64,000 bases of DNA from Seongchinamella sediminis (GTDB lineage Bacteria; Pseudomonadota; Gammaproteobacteria; Pseudomonadales; Halieaceae), in assembly GCF_003457605.1 (NCBI RefSeq), contig NZ_QRAN01000013.1, forward strand, positions 59,519-123,518, given 5' to 3'. Positions 37,991-45,872 of the stretch are shown in pieces. The notes under the pieces are model-generated. The model was not told where the DNA came from. It was given only the letters and a program-made list of their open reading frames with translations, and searched no databases. Position 1 is the first letter of the stretch, and every line of letters starts with the position of its first letter. The translations under genes were made by a program, and so were the position numbers.

Positions 37991-38044
37991 GCTACTGCTA
38001 CTGCTACTGCTACTGCTACCGCTACCGCTACCGCTAGCGCTATC
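37991..38044. repeat. hexanucleotide simple-sequence repeat, nine units
   Basis: The run is four GCTACT units, three GCTACC units, one GCTAGC and one GCTATC (54 bases). It begins five bases after the ispH stop and ends 89 bases before the first pilin gene. The graded third-triplet changes suggest slippage followed by decay at one end. It is non-coding on present evidence. Confidence 0.9.
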
Positions 38045-38133
38045 GATCATTTTTCGTCACTTTCAGCCTAAATAATCCAAACGTTCAATAATCTGGAACT
38101 CCGGGGCTAACCTCTGTGGCAGGGAGGTGATCC

Positions 38134-38700
38134 GTGGAAAAACTAAGTTGTCATGGTCGGCAGAGTGCTTTTACATTGCCAGAATTTGTGGTGAGCTTGG
38201 CGATACTGTCTCTGTTGATCAGCCTGGGAATACCCTCTTTCGGTCGTATTATCAGTACCGCCGCAATTCGCTCTGAAGCAGGTCGGTTGGTAGCCTCTAT
38301 CAACCAGACGCGTAGCCTGGCAATTCTGCGCAACCTGCCAGCGACCATGTGCCCCGGGACGTCAAACCCTGGTCAACCAAAGTGTAGCGGTTCCTATCGA
38401 CAGGGTTGGATTGTATTTTCAGATGTGCAGGGGAATCGGGTTTTTGACGCGGGCGAGGATGAACTGGTACGCAGCTTCGAGCCCATAAAAACTGGTTATC
38501 TTGTGACTAACCGGCTGGGGACCAGGCTGGCGAACGAGAAGATAACTTTTTACCCGGATGGTACCGCTCGAAGAAACCTGACCTTTCAGGTGTGTGGGCC
38601 TGATAACAGCTCAGAGCAAGCGTGGAGCGTCATCTTGAATATAATTGGCAGGCCACGGGTAGCGAGAGGATGGGGACATTGCCCGGTTGGCGAATTGTGA
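38134..38700 (+). CDS. fimT: FimT/GspH-type minor pilin
   Basis: The 188-residue prepilin has a class III signal. A basic leader (MEKLSCHGRQ) precedes the cleavage region SA/FTLPEFVVSLAILSLL, with Glu at +5 but Ala at -1 and Pro at +4 where Gly and Ile/Val are usual. The GspH/FimT domain follows, with FYPDGTARRN-like sequence and Cys pairs in the C-terminal half. FimT-like proteins prime type IV pili and some bind DNA for uptake. GTG at 38134 follows a strong GGGAGGTGATCC. Base composition is clearly lower in G+C than ispH next door. Confidence 0.82.
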   Translation: MEKLSCHGRQSAFTLPEFVVSLAILSLLISLGIPSFGRIISTAAIRSEAGRLVASINQTRSLAILRNLPATMCPGTSNPGQPKCSGSYRQGWIVFSDVQGNRVFDAGEDELVRSFEPIKTGYLVTNRLGTRLANEKITFYPDGTARRNLTFQVCGPDNSSEQAWSVILNIIGRPRVARGWGHCPVGEL

Positions 38701-38825
38701 CGCTCATCACATATTCTGTAAGGCGAGGTCCGCCTGTCTGAAAAAGTCTACCTTTTATCAAAATACCTTTGAAGAAAATGTTACTCCCCCGGAGAATGTG
38801 GCGTTAATGATTCCTGGGGGGACTC

Positions 38826-39380
38826 ATGACCGCGCGTATTTCAAAAATCACTGCCGGCTTTACGCTGATCGAACTGATGATCGTCGTGGTCATCGTGGCT
38901 GTCGGGATGGCTCTGGCCGCCCCGTCATTCTACACAACGCTTAAGAACAACAGGCTACGTACAGAAGCAGATCGAATTGTAACCAGCTTCAATCTGGCTC
39001 GAAGTGAGGCTGTCAAACGGAGTGTTGATGTCGTTGTCTGTGCCAGTCCGGACGGTGCGACGTGTTCAGGAGGCCCGGCGGATGGTTGGCTGGTATATGC
39101 CGACCTCGACCAGGATGCAGTTTTGGATCCGGCTGATATACCGATCAAAGTCTACGAGGCATTACCCGCTGACTACAGTATTACCGCGACTAACGGTGGG
39201 GCATATCCTGGCGGGAGTATCGTATTTTATCCGGATGGGAGTTCCAATTCCCCTGACACCATATTTCTATGCCCCTCTGATGACGATGCCGAGGCTGCCT
39301 GGGCAATCAGTGTGAATGCCCCTGGTAGAGTGACTGCCGTTAGAGGAAATAATGGAGGGGCTTATAAATGCGCGCCCTGA
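38826..39380 (+). CDS. fimU: FimT/FimU-type minor pilin
   Basis: The 184-residue prepilin has leader MTARISKITAG cleaved before FTLIELMIVVVIVAVG, a perfect type III signal with Glu+5. The GspH-like domain shows RTEADRIVTSFNLARSEAVKR, VVVCASPDGATC and FYPDGSS. It is a paralogue of the preceding gene, and by position (before pilV) corresponds to fimU of Pseudomonas. It overlaps pilV by 13 bases. The 125-base gap before it holds nothing coding; only a weak AGGCG/CGCCT hairpin is seen. Confidence 0.85.
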   Translation: MTARISKITAGFTLIELMIVVVIVAVGMALAAPSFYTTLKNNRLRTEADRIVTSFNLARSEAVKRSVDVVVCASPDGATCSGGPADGWLVYADLDQDAVLDPADIPIKVYEALPADYSITATNGGAYPGGSIVFYPDGSSNSPDTIFLCPSDDDAEAAWAISVNAPGRVTAVRGNNGGAYKCAP

Positions 39381-39940
39381 ATGCAGCGGGTATCGGTCGG
39401 CAAAAGCCCCAAACGGGGGTTGCCTTAATTGAGGTTGCAATTGCCATCCTGGTGATAGCGGTCGGAGCTATTGGCTTGGCCAGCATGCAGCTGTCGGCCA
39501 AAAGAGCGGGTTTCGAAGCCGTTCAGCGTACGTTCGCATCCGGTGTGGCGATGGATATTCTTGAGCGGATGCGTCTGAATCCGGGAGTCCTTGATAGCTA
39601 TGAGAGCACCGTTGGCGGCGCCACGCTCTCGACTCCGGGAAGCACATGTCTTGGCGCCAGCTGTACAGAAGCGCAGCTGGTGGCAGCCGACTTGTGGGCC
39701 TGGGAGCAGGCGCTTGACGGCGCTGCGGAAACTCGTGGCGGTGCTTCGGTGGGAGGACTGCTTAATCCCACTGGATGTATAGATGTGGATGGCCGGCAGG
39801 TTGAGGTGACAATAGCCTGGGAGAGTTATGAAACATTGTCGGATCCGGATGCGACTAATACCTGCGGCCAAGGAAACTACGGCGCATCAGATGCCAATCG
39901 CCACCTGCTGGTGGTCAATACCTATATTGTAGAACTCTGA
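39368..39940 (+). CDS. pilV: type IV pilus minor pilin PilV
   Basis: The 190-residue prepilin has leader ending QKPQTG and mature start VALIEVAIAILVIAVGAIGLA. Position +1 is Val rather than Phe, a PilV trait. The AVQRTFASGVAMDILERMRLNP helix is typical of PilV/GspI. Six cysteines could form disulfides in the globular head. It is thought to sit in the initiation tip complex with FimU, PilW, PilX and PilY1. The next gene begins 10 bases after its stop. Confidence 0.88.
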   Translation: MRALNAAGIGRQKPQTGVALIEVAIAILVIAVGAIGLASMQLSAKRAGFEAVQRTFASGVAMDILERMRLNPGVLDSYESTVGGATLSTPGSTCLGASCTEAQLVAADLWAWEQALDGAAETRGGASVGGLLNPTGCIDVDGRQVEVTIAWESYETLSDPDATNTCGQGNYGASDANRHLLVVNTYIVEL

Positions 39941-39950
39941 CGTTAGAGCG

Positions 39951-40955
39951 ATGGTGCCACTGGACATGACTCATTACAGGTTTCAATTCGGACTGTCTTT
40001 GGTTGAGCTGATGGTCGCTCTTTTGTTGGGCGTCGTCCTGTCGTTTGGCGCGGTCAATTTGTTTATGCAAAGTAAATTCAGTTTTTTGCAGGATGAACAG
40101 ACAGCGCGCATGCAGGAAGGAGGTCGTTACGCCCAGCGTTATATAGCAAGAGAGCTGGGCATGGCCGGATTTTATGGCGGTGTTCTTCGCGGTGCTGACA
40201 TCAACTCCAATTTAGTATCGGGCGCCAACAATTGCTACGACTGGCTCGCCGATACGAGCAGGTTTGTTGAGCACAGGAATAATGTGGACAGCGTAGGAAC
40301 AACGGCCACAGCACAAACCTTACCCAGTGCTTGTTTGTCTGCTACTGATTCGCTAGTGCCGAACACCGATGTGCTGCTTGTTCGCCGGGTAACGGACGAC
40401 ACACAATACCTGCGTGATGAAACCGCAACTGTAACCGGGTCCGCGACCTTCGATGCGGCAAGAGTGTATCTCAGGCTCGAGGACTATAACGTTTCAACCA
40501 CGCTGGAGACCGGTAATAATGTGGGTACCGCCGGCAGCATGCCGTTGTCAGTGTGGCCATACCGGGCGCAGCTGCTATTTGTGCGGGACTGGTCAGTGAC
40601 TGTTGGCGATGGCGTACCTGCATTATGCCGCAAAGAAATGAGCGGTGGTGTTATGGGGCCAACTACCTGCCTGGTGGAAGGAGTGGAAAACCTGCAGGTG
40701 GAGTTTGGTATTGACACGGATGATGATTACATCCCTGACCAGTACCTGGACGCGCCGAACCAGGCGCAGTTGAGTCTCGCAATGTCTGCGCGGATATTTA
40801 TCTTAATGCGTTCGACCAACGCCCTGGCTGGATATACCAACGACAAAGCTTACAACCTCGGTTCAACCCCAGTAGCGGCGCAAAACGATGGCCTGTACCG
40901 CCGGGTTTATCAGACTTCGACCCTTTTGAGAAATTCGGAGGCATTGGGGATATGA
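39951..40955 (+). CDS. pilW: type IV pilus minor pilin PilW
   Basis: The 334-residue PilW-family protein is the largest of the minor pilins. The prepilin signal is FG/LSLVELMVALLLGVVLSFG with Glu+5. FMQSKFSFLQDEQTARMQEGGRYA and YIARELGMAGFYGGV are hallmark PilW segments. Either ATG at 39951 or the ATG five codons on (39966) could start it; neither has a strong ribosome site. It overlaps pilX by ATGA. Confidence 0.9.
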   Translation: MVPLDMTHYRFQFGLSLVELMVALLLGVVLSFGAVNLFMQSKFSFLQDEQTARMQEGGRYAQRYIARELGMAGFYGGVLRGADINSNLVSGANNCYDWLADTSRFVEHRNNVDSVGTTATAQTLPSACLSATDSLVPNTDVLLVRRVTDDTQYLRDETATVTGSATFDAARVYLRLEDYNVSTTLETGNNVGTAGSMPLSVWPYRAQLLFVRDWSVTVGDGVPALCRKEMSGGVMGPTTCLVEGVENLQVEFGIDTDDDYIPDQYLDAPNQAQLSLAMSARIFILMRSTNALAGYTNDKAYNLGSTPVAAQNDGLYRRVYQTSTLLRNSEALGI

Positions 40956-41467
40956 ATACGCAGACATCGTACAAGCGGCAGCAAGGATTGGTTCTCATAG
41001 TATCGTTATTGTTGCTGCTGGCGATGGCCTTGCTGGCGATGGCGGTTTCGCAAACCAACCTGCAGCAGTTACAGATGTCAGGTAATGACCAGGCAAAAGC
41101 GGAGTCAATGCAGCATGGGCTGGCCATAGTAGACTCTATTATCTCGGACAAGAACAATACCGCGGTTGTTGGTGATGTAGGCTTTCGCTTGTGTGATATT
41201 GGTCTTTCCTCCGGTTGCGACGACTATTTAATCAATGTTGATCCTGCGGTGTTGGATGCAGACGCCACTATTGAGTATTACGTCGAACGTGTTGGCCCGG
41301 AACTCACCAGTGCACCATTTCTGGATGAGGAAAATGCAGGCAGCGCGGCGGCGTTTTCGGTCGCGCGCCAGGAAATTGTCGTCGAATACGACCGGAGTTC
41401 CGCTGGCCTGGGGAAAGTGCGATTGGCTCAGGGACTGCTCAGGCTGATACCCAAAACAGTGCAGTAA
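40952..41467 (+). CDS. pilX: type IV pilus minor pilin PilX
   Basis: The 171-residue protein has the PilX N-terminus RQQGLVLIVSLLLLLAMALLAMAVS. The usual Glu+5 of pilins is replaced by Val in this family, as seen here. The rest is a small globular head with one Cys pair. In the tip complex PilX links to PilY1, which is encoded 13 bases downstream. A ribosome site (ACGGAGATACAGAT) precedes pilY1, so the whole cluster is probably one transcript. Confidence 0.87.
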   Translation: MNTQTSYKRQQGLVLIVSLLLLLAMALLAMAVSQTNLQQLQMSGNDQAKAESMQHGLAIVDSIISDKNNTAVVGDVGFRLCDIGLSSGCDDYLINVDPAVLDADATIEYYVERVGPELTSAPFLDEENAGSAAAFSVARQEIVVEYDRSSAGLGKVRLAQGLLRLIPKTVQ

Positions 41468-41480
41468 CGGAGATACAGAT

Positions 41481-44400
41481 ATGAAACGTTCAATTGGCAA
41501 ATGGTTAGGAATCTTTACCGTTTCTGGGCTGATCAGCATGCCGGTAGTGTTGGCAGATGATACTGAAATCTATCTCGGTATAAATGTCGATGAACGGATT
41601 AGGCCAATGGTGATGTTGACCATGGACCTCCGGGCCAATCTGGGCAGTACTGTTTGTTCGAATGTGGCGACCGACGCCTGCTTGAACACCCTGGCGCCAG
41701 AAGACGCCAACGGCAATCGCGACCGTCGACTCTATGAAGCCCTGGACCTGTTGACCTACGATCCAACTGGACTCATTGCAGAAACTGGTGCGGACGGTTA
41801 CCCGGACTATGACCAAGCGGCTACTGAAGCCGGCTTGTTGGCCGAATGGAGCGGTATGAACGCAACGCTCTTCGACATTATCCGGGCTGCGTTTCAGGTG
41901 GTGCTGACCGAGCCGGCTATTCTTTCCGGGGATATGTTGCTCGGGATGATGATCACGCACGACGACAATACCAACAAATGCGACGGCGGACCGAATGCTA
42001 TTCCTCCCGGCAATACCGCCGGTTGCAGTACGGGAGCCTACGTACTCAAGGGCTTCTTCAATCCTGCCAAACTTGATGCCGCCAGCGGCCTGCCGATACT
42101 TGACGCCCTGGGTTATCCGGAGCCTTCTGATGATTTGCAGGATATGTTCAGTCGACTGGCGGCTATCCCCGCTCCCAGCAGAGGCACATACGTCAACCCC
42201 TATCAGCTCAAGGAAATGTACTTTGAGTTTTACCGCTATATTCTGGGCGGCGACATGTACAGTGGCTGGCTGGGCTATGAGGACTTTGGCAGTGATATGC
42301 TCAATCTCAATGTCGGAGAGGCCGGGAGTTCACCGCTGGTTGATGATGACAAAGAATATCTACTCGCCCCGGATCCGGATACCTTCACAGGCAGCAAGCC
42401 CGATTACCACTACATATCCCCGTTTGAAAACCCCGGAGACTGGGCTTGTTCGTCTCTTTATATGGTAAACACCGCTTCCGGTGAGTACGAGAGTGGCCGG
42501 GATACTCAGGCGGACATCGCGATGCAGGCTTCGACCGCTAGCGGTGGTCTTGCCTTGGGAGCCAATCCAGATGCAGTAGATATCATCGCAGCGATGGCCG
42601 ACACGGATCTGGCAAGTGCCGATCTGGGCGTGGACATCGAGGGTGACCAGTTCGTCAAGTCCTACTTTATCGTTGATGGACCAACCAGGCAGGAGAACCT
42701 CTGGGCCGTCGCCGGTAAAACGGATGTTGCTCTGGACCTGGGCAATCCAAGTGAGTTGATTGACCAATTATCCGATTTGCTGGGGGGAATTATCAGCGAA
42801 AGCTCCTCTCTCGTATCAGCCTCTGTTCCAGCCAACGTGTACAATCGTGCAGAGACTCTCGATAATTTGTTCCTGGCGATATTTCAGGCGGAAAAAGGGC
42901 CGCGCTGGCCAGGTAACATCAAGAAACTGAAAATCGTTGCCGTTCCTGAGTACGATACCGATGCCGAAGGTAATCAGGTGCTCGTCTCTTTGCGTACCGA
43001 AATCCAGGATGTGGATGGCGACCGCGCTTTTTCTGCAGAGGATGGCCGTATTGAACATTCAGCCCTGACTTACTGGACAGATCCCACCGGTAGTGATGTA
43101 ACACCGGCTAATTGTGTGGACGGTCAATCCCCGCTGGAAGCCGAGGAGATATGCGAGAAGGATGGCAGGTCTGTGGAGCGCGGGGGAGCCGGACAGCAGA
43201 TACCTGGCTTTTTGACGGATGTAAACTGTGTCGGGCCGGGTGCGCTCAATTCTGATACCTGCGCTAGAAAGTTGTATACCGAAAGCCCGACAGCGGCTAA
43301 TAGTGTAATCCCGTTTAATTTCGATAGCACGACGGCGGACCTGCTAAAGACCTATCTTGATCAGGAGACGCCCGGTGATGCTGACGAGGCTGAGGAAGTT
43401 ATCGGTTGGGCGCGAGGGCTTTATGACCGGGCCATAGACGGTAGCCGTATTCCTACCCAGCGCTGGATGATGGGGGATGCCATCCATTCGAAGCCCCTGG
43501 CCATCAACTACGGTGATACCGATGGCGCGGGTAGTTATGATCGTGAAAATCCCAATATCCACCTGTTCTTCGGCACCAATGACGGCTGGTTTCGCTCGAT
43601 CAAGAATACCAATGCGGATGCTAATGGCTCTCAATCCGGCAAGGAAGCATGGGCGTTTATGCCGTTGGAGGTCATGCACAAACAACAGGTATTATCCAAG
43701 GATAATCAGCTGAAGAATGAGGACTTTCACCCCTACGGGGTTGACGGGCGCCCCGTTGCTTTGGTGATTGACACTGACTCTGACAGCAATGTGGAAGCGA
43801 ATGACGGGGATAAAGTGTATGTGTATTTTGGCTTGCGTCGTGGCGGCAGTGCCTATTACGCGCTGGATGTGACCGACCCCACCAGCGCACCTTCCATGTT
43901 GTGGAAGATTACCAGCGCTGATCCAGGGTTTTCTGAATTGGGCTTAACATTCTCGACTCCTCAGGTGGCCAAGGTGAATTTTGATGGCAGCCAGAGGAAC
44001 GTGCTGGTCTTTACTGCAGGCTACCATGGAGGATGGGATGCAACCGGAGCTACTCGAATTGGCAAGGACAATTTGCTAGAGCTGTCCACACCCACCCTGG
44101 ACTCTGCAGCGATTGGGGGGGGCGTTGGTACGGCCATATATGTTGTAGATGCTGTGACCGGAGAGTTACTGTGGAAAGCCACGCACGGTGCGTCTTCCGG
44201 GCTTGCCCAGGCAGTGGGTGCGAACACTCCCGGAATTTATACCCATACGGACATGGATTACAGCATTCCATCAGACATCACTGTAGTCGATACCAACCAG
44301 AATGGGGTTATCGATCGAGGTTATGTCGGTGATGTTGGTGGGAATGTATGGCGAATCGATTTCCCCGAGCACAGTACGGGCGATAGTCGTGATAGCTGGC

Positions 44401-45227
44401 AAGTTAGTCGTTTGGCTGCTCTGGGTTCGAACAATTCCCCGACAATTATACGGTTTTTCCACGCGCCGGATGTCGTGTTTGCCAGAGACCAACAGAATAC
44501 TGGCACCGTCGATTCTCCTCTGCTGGCTAAACGAGACTATGTGGGTGTCGTGATAGGTTCAGGAAATCGGGCCTATCCCAAATCTGATATGGCGAATATC
44601 AATTACATGTACTACATCAAAGATCCGATCCCGCATTTTGACGCTTTGGCGCTTGCCGCTTGGACTCCTATCAGTGCGCCGGGTAATCCGACCGCAGTGG
44701 CCAGTGGTGGGGTGCTGGATATTACGGATTGTGCCGGTGGCGACGAAGCTGCCTGTGGCTTTAACGATGAATTTACCAAGATAACCAATCTTACCAATGG
44801 CTGGGCCCTTAAGCTTGAGGAAGACGGTGAAAAGTCTTTATCGACACCCATTACTATTCAGGGAACTACCTATTTCACAACCTATTTGCCAGATGGAACG
44901 AGCGTCCAGGAAAGTTGTGCTCCTGCTCTGGGGACAGGTAGGCTATATGCCTTGAAGATAATGGATGCTACTCCGGCATTGGAATTAAGTGACGATATCA
45001 ACGCTGTCGATAAGGTACAGCGTTATACTGATCTTGAGGTGCCGGGAATTCCCCCCGAACCTCCATTTATTACTCCTCCGCCTTACGATCACGATAACAA
45101 TCCTGATACTCCTCCTTTATATGCCGACGACGAGGGTGCACTGGTGACTCCGGGTGGTGATATTCTCAGTATCAACGGTCGATTCATATGGAAGTCGTAC
45201 TGGCGTGAGATAGGAGTGGATCGGTAA
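41481..45227 (+). CDS. pilY1: type IV pilus tip adhesin PilY1
   Basis: This is a 1248-residue secreted protein with signal peptide IFTVSGLISMPVVLA. The N-terminal half lies where PilY1 has a von Willebrand A domain. The segment PMVMLTMDLRANLGS stands in place of the DxSxS metal-binding motif, so that site looks degenerate. The C-terminal half is the conserved PilC/PilY beta-propeller (HSKPLAINYG, FGTNDGWFRS, AFMPLEVM). It carries an EF-hand-like calcium loop DTNQNGVID (937-945) followed by RGYVGD, and a second acidic loop D764-x-D-x-D-x-N-x-E772. PilY1 in Pseudomonas controls extension/retraction and surface sensing. Its stop overlaps pilE by one base (TAATG). Confidence 0.9.
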   Translation: MKRSIGKWLGIFTVSGLISMPVVLADDTEIYLGINVDERIRPMVMLTMDLRANLGSTVCSNVATDACLNTLAPEDANGNRDRRLYEALDLLTYDPTGLIAETGADGYPDYDQAATEAGLLAEWSGMNATLFDIIRAAFQVVLTEPAILSGDMLLGMMITHDDNTNKCDGGPNAIPPGNTAGCSTGAYVLKGFFNPAKLDAASGLPILDALGYPEPSDDLQDMFSRLAAIPAPSRGTYVNPYQLKEMYFEFYRYILGGDMYSGWLGYEDFGSDMLNLNVGEAGSSPLVDDDKEYLLAPDPDTFTGSKPDYHYISPFENPGDWACSSLYMVNTASGEYESGRDTQADIAMQASTASGGLALGANPDAVDIIAAMADTDLASADLGVDIEGDQFVKSYFIVDGPTRQENLWAVAGKTDVALDLGNPSELIDQLSDLLGGIISESSSLVSASVPANVYNRAETLDNLFLAIFQAEKGPRWPGNIKKLKIVAVPEYDTDAEGNQVLVSLRTEIQDVDGDRAFSAEDGRIEHSALTYWTDPTGSDVTPANCVDGQSPLEAEEICEKDGRSVERGGAGQQIPGFLTDVNCVGPGALNSDTCARKLYTESPTAANSVIPFNFDSTTADLLKTYLDQETPGDADEAEEVIGWARGLYDRAIDGSRIPTQRWMMGDAIHSKPLAINYGDTDGAGSYDRENPNIHLFFGTNDGWFRSIKNTNADANGSQSGKEAWAFMPLEVMHKQQVLSKDNQLKNEDFHPYGVDGRPVALVIDTDSDSNVEANDGDKVYVYFGLRRGGSAYYALDVTDPTSAPSMLWKITSADPGFSELGLTFSTPQVAKVNFDGSQRNVLVFTAGYHGGWDATGATRIGKDNLLELSTPTLDSAAIGGGVGTAIYVVDAVTGELLWKATHGASSGLAQAVGANTPGIYTHTDMDYSIPSDITVVDTNQNGVIDRGYVGDVGGNVWRIDFPEHSTGDSRDSWQVSRLAALGSNNSPTIIRFFHAPDVVFARDQQNTGTVDSPLLAKRDYVGVVIGSGNRAYPKSDMANINYMYYIKDPIPHFDALALAAWTPISAPGNPTAVASGGVLDITDCAGGDEAACGFNDEFTKITNLTNGWALKLEEDGEKSLSTPITIQGTTYFTTYLPDGTSVQESCAPALGTGRLYALKIMDATPALELSDDINAVDKVQRYTDLEVPGIPPEPPFITPPPYDHDNNPDTPPLYADDEGALVTPGGDILSINGRFIWKSYWREIGVDR

Positions 45228-45703
45228 TGAAAGTATCCAAGGGAGGGGTCGTCGGAACTGCGATAATGAAGCCAATGCCCCGGGTTGCCGGCTTTTCATT
45301 AATTGAAATGATGATAGTGTTGGTTGTGGCGGGAATACTCTTTTATGTCGCATTGCCCGCCTACCAGAACTCGGTGTTAAAAAGTAATCGGAATATTGCT
45401 CGGGGGACCTTGATGGATGTGGCTTCCAGAGAAGAGCAGCATTTTATCAATAATAAGGCTTATACGGATGCGTTAACTGCGCTGGGGTTACCGGCAAACT
45501 ACTATCTGGACCGAAATGGCGATCAGTCAATCGCCGGGGATGCTATTTATATAGTGACACTGAGTACGGTTGGGGGAGGATATTCGATTACCGCGGCGCC
45601 ACAGAACAAGCAGGTCAAGGACACGCGTTGTGGCTCTCTGACCTTGAATAACCTGGGCGTTAAGGGCGAAACCGGGACACTGGATCCTGAGGATTGTTGG
45701 TAG
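45227..45703 (+). CDS. pilE: PilE-type minor pilin
   Basis: The 158-residue prepilin has mature start after AG, FSLIEMMIVLVVAGILFYVALPAYQ, with Glu+5. The following NSVLKSNRNIARGTLMDVASREEQ helix and the FINNKAYTDALTALG-LPANYY region are typical of the Pseudomonas PilE minor pilin, not of a major pilin. A C-terminal Cys pair (CGSL ... DCW) makes a D-loop. The first ATG (45227) is coupled to pilY1. An internal ATG at 45266 would give a shorter leader and cannot be ruled out. No pilY2 lies between pilY1 and pilE. Confidence 0.88.
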   Translation: MKVSKGGVVGTAIMKPMPRVAGFSLIEMMIVLVVAGILFYVALPAYQNSVLKSNRNIARGTLMDVASREEQHFINNKAYTDALTALGLPANYYLDRNGDQSIAGDAIYIVTLSTVGGGYSITAAPQNKQVKDTRCGSLTLNNLGVKGETGTLDPEDCW

Positions 45704-45752
45704 TCAGAATTGCTGCAGGATTCTGTTGGCGTGTTAAACACGCATCAGCCCA

Positions 45753-45872
45753 ATGGAGTTAATGGCCTATTCAATGCGTCTGGACGCTGAATTTAATGAA
45801 AGTGGCAAGCGTGTGATCGTTATCAGCGATGGTACTGCAGCAGTGTTGTTGAGAGTAAGCTTAAGCGGATAA
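45753..45872 (+). CDS. possible 39-residue peptide gene downstream of pilE
   Basis: A short open frame starts with ATG at 45753 (alternatively 45762) and ends with TAA at 45870-45872, directly against the pilR stop codon. The peptide includes MRLDAEFNESGKRVIV and has no recognised motif. There is no clear ribosome site. It may be a decayed remnant or chance. A GCGTG-TTAAA-CACGC hairpin lies just upstream (45729-45743) and has no T-tract. Confidence 0.2.
   Translation: MELMAYSMRLDAEFNESGKRVIVISDGTAAVLLRVSLSG

Noticed and set aside
38701..38825. AGGCG/CGCCT hairpin between the two FimT-like genes as a terminator.
   Set aside because: Five-base stem and no T-tract; the pilin genes downstream are expected to be in the same transcript.
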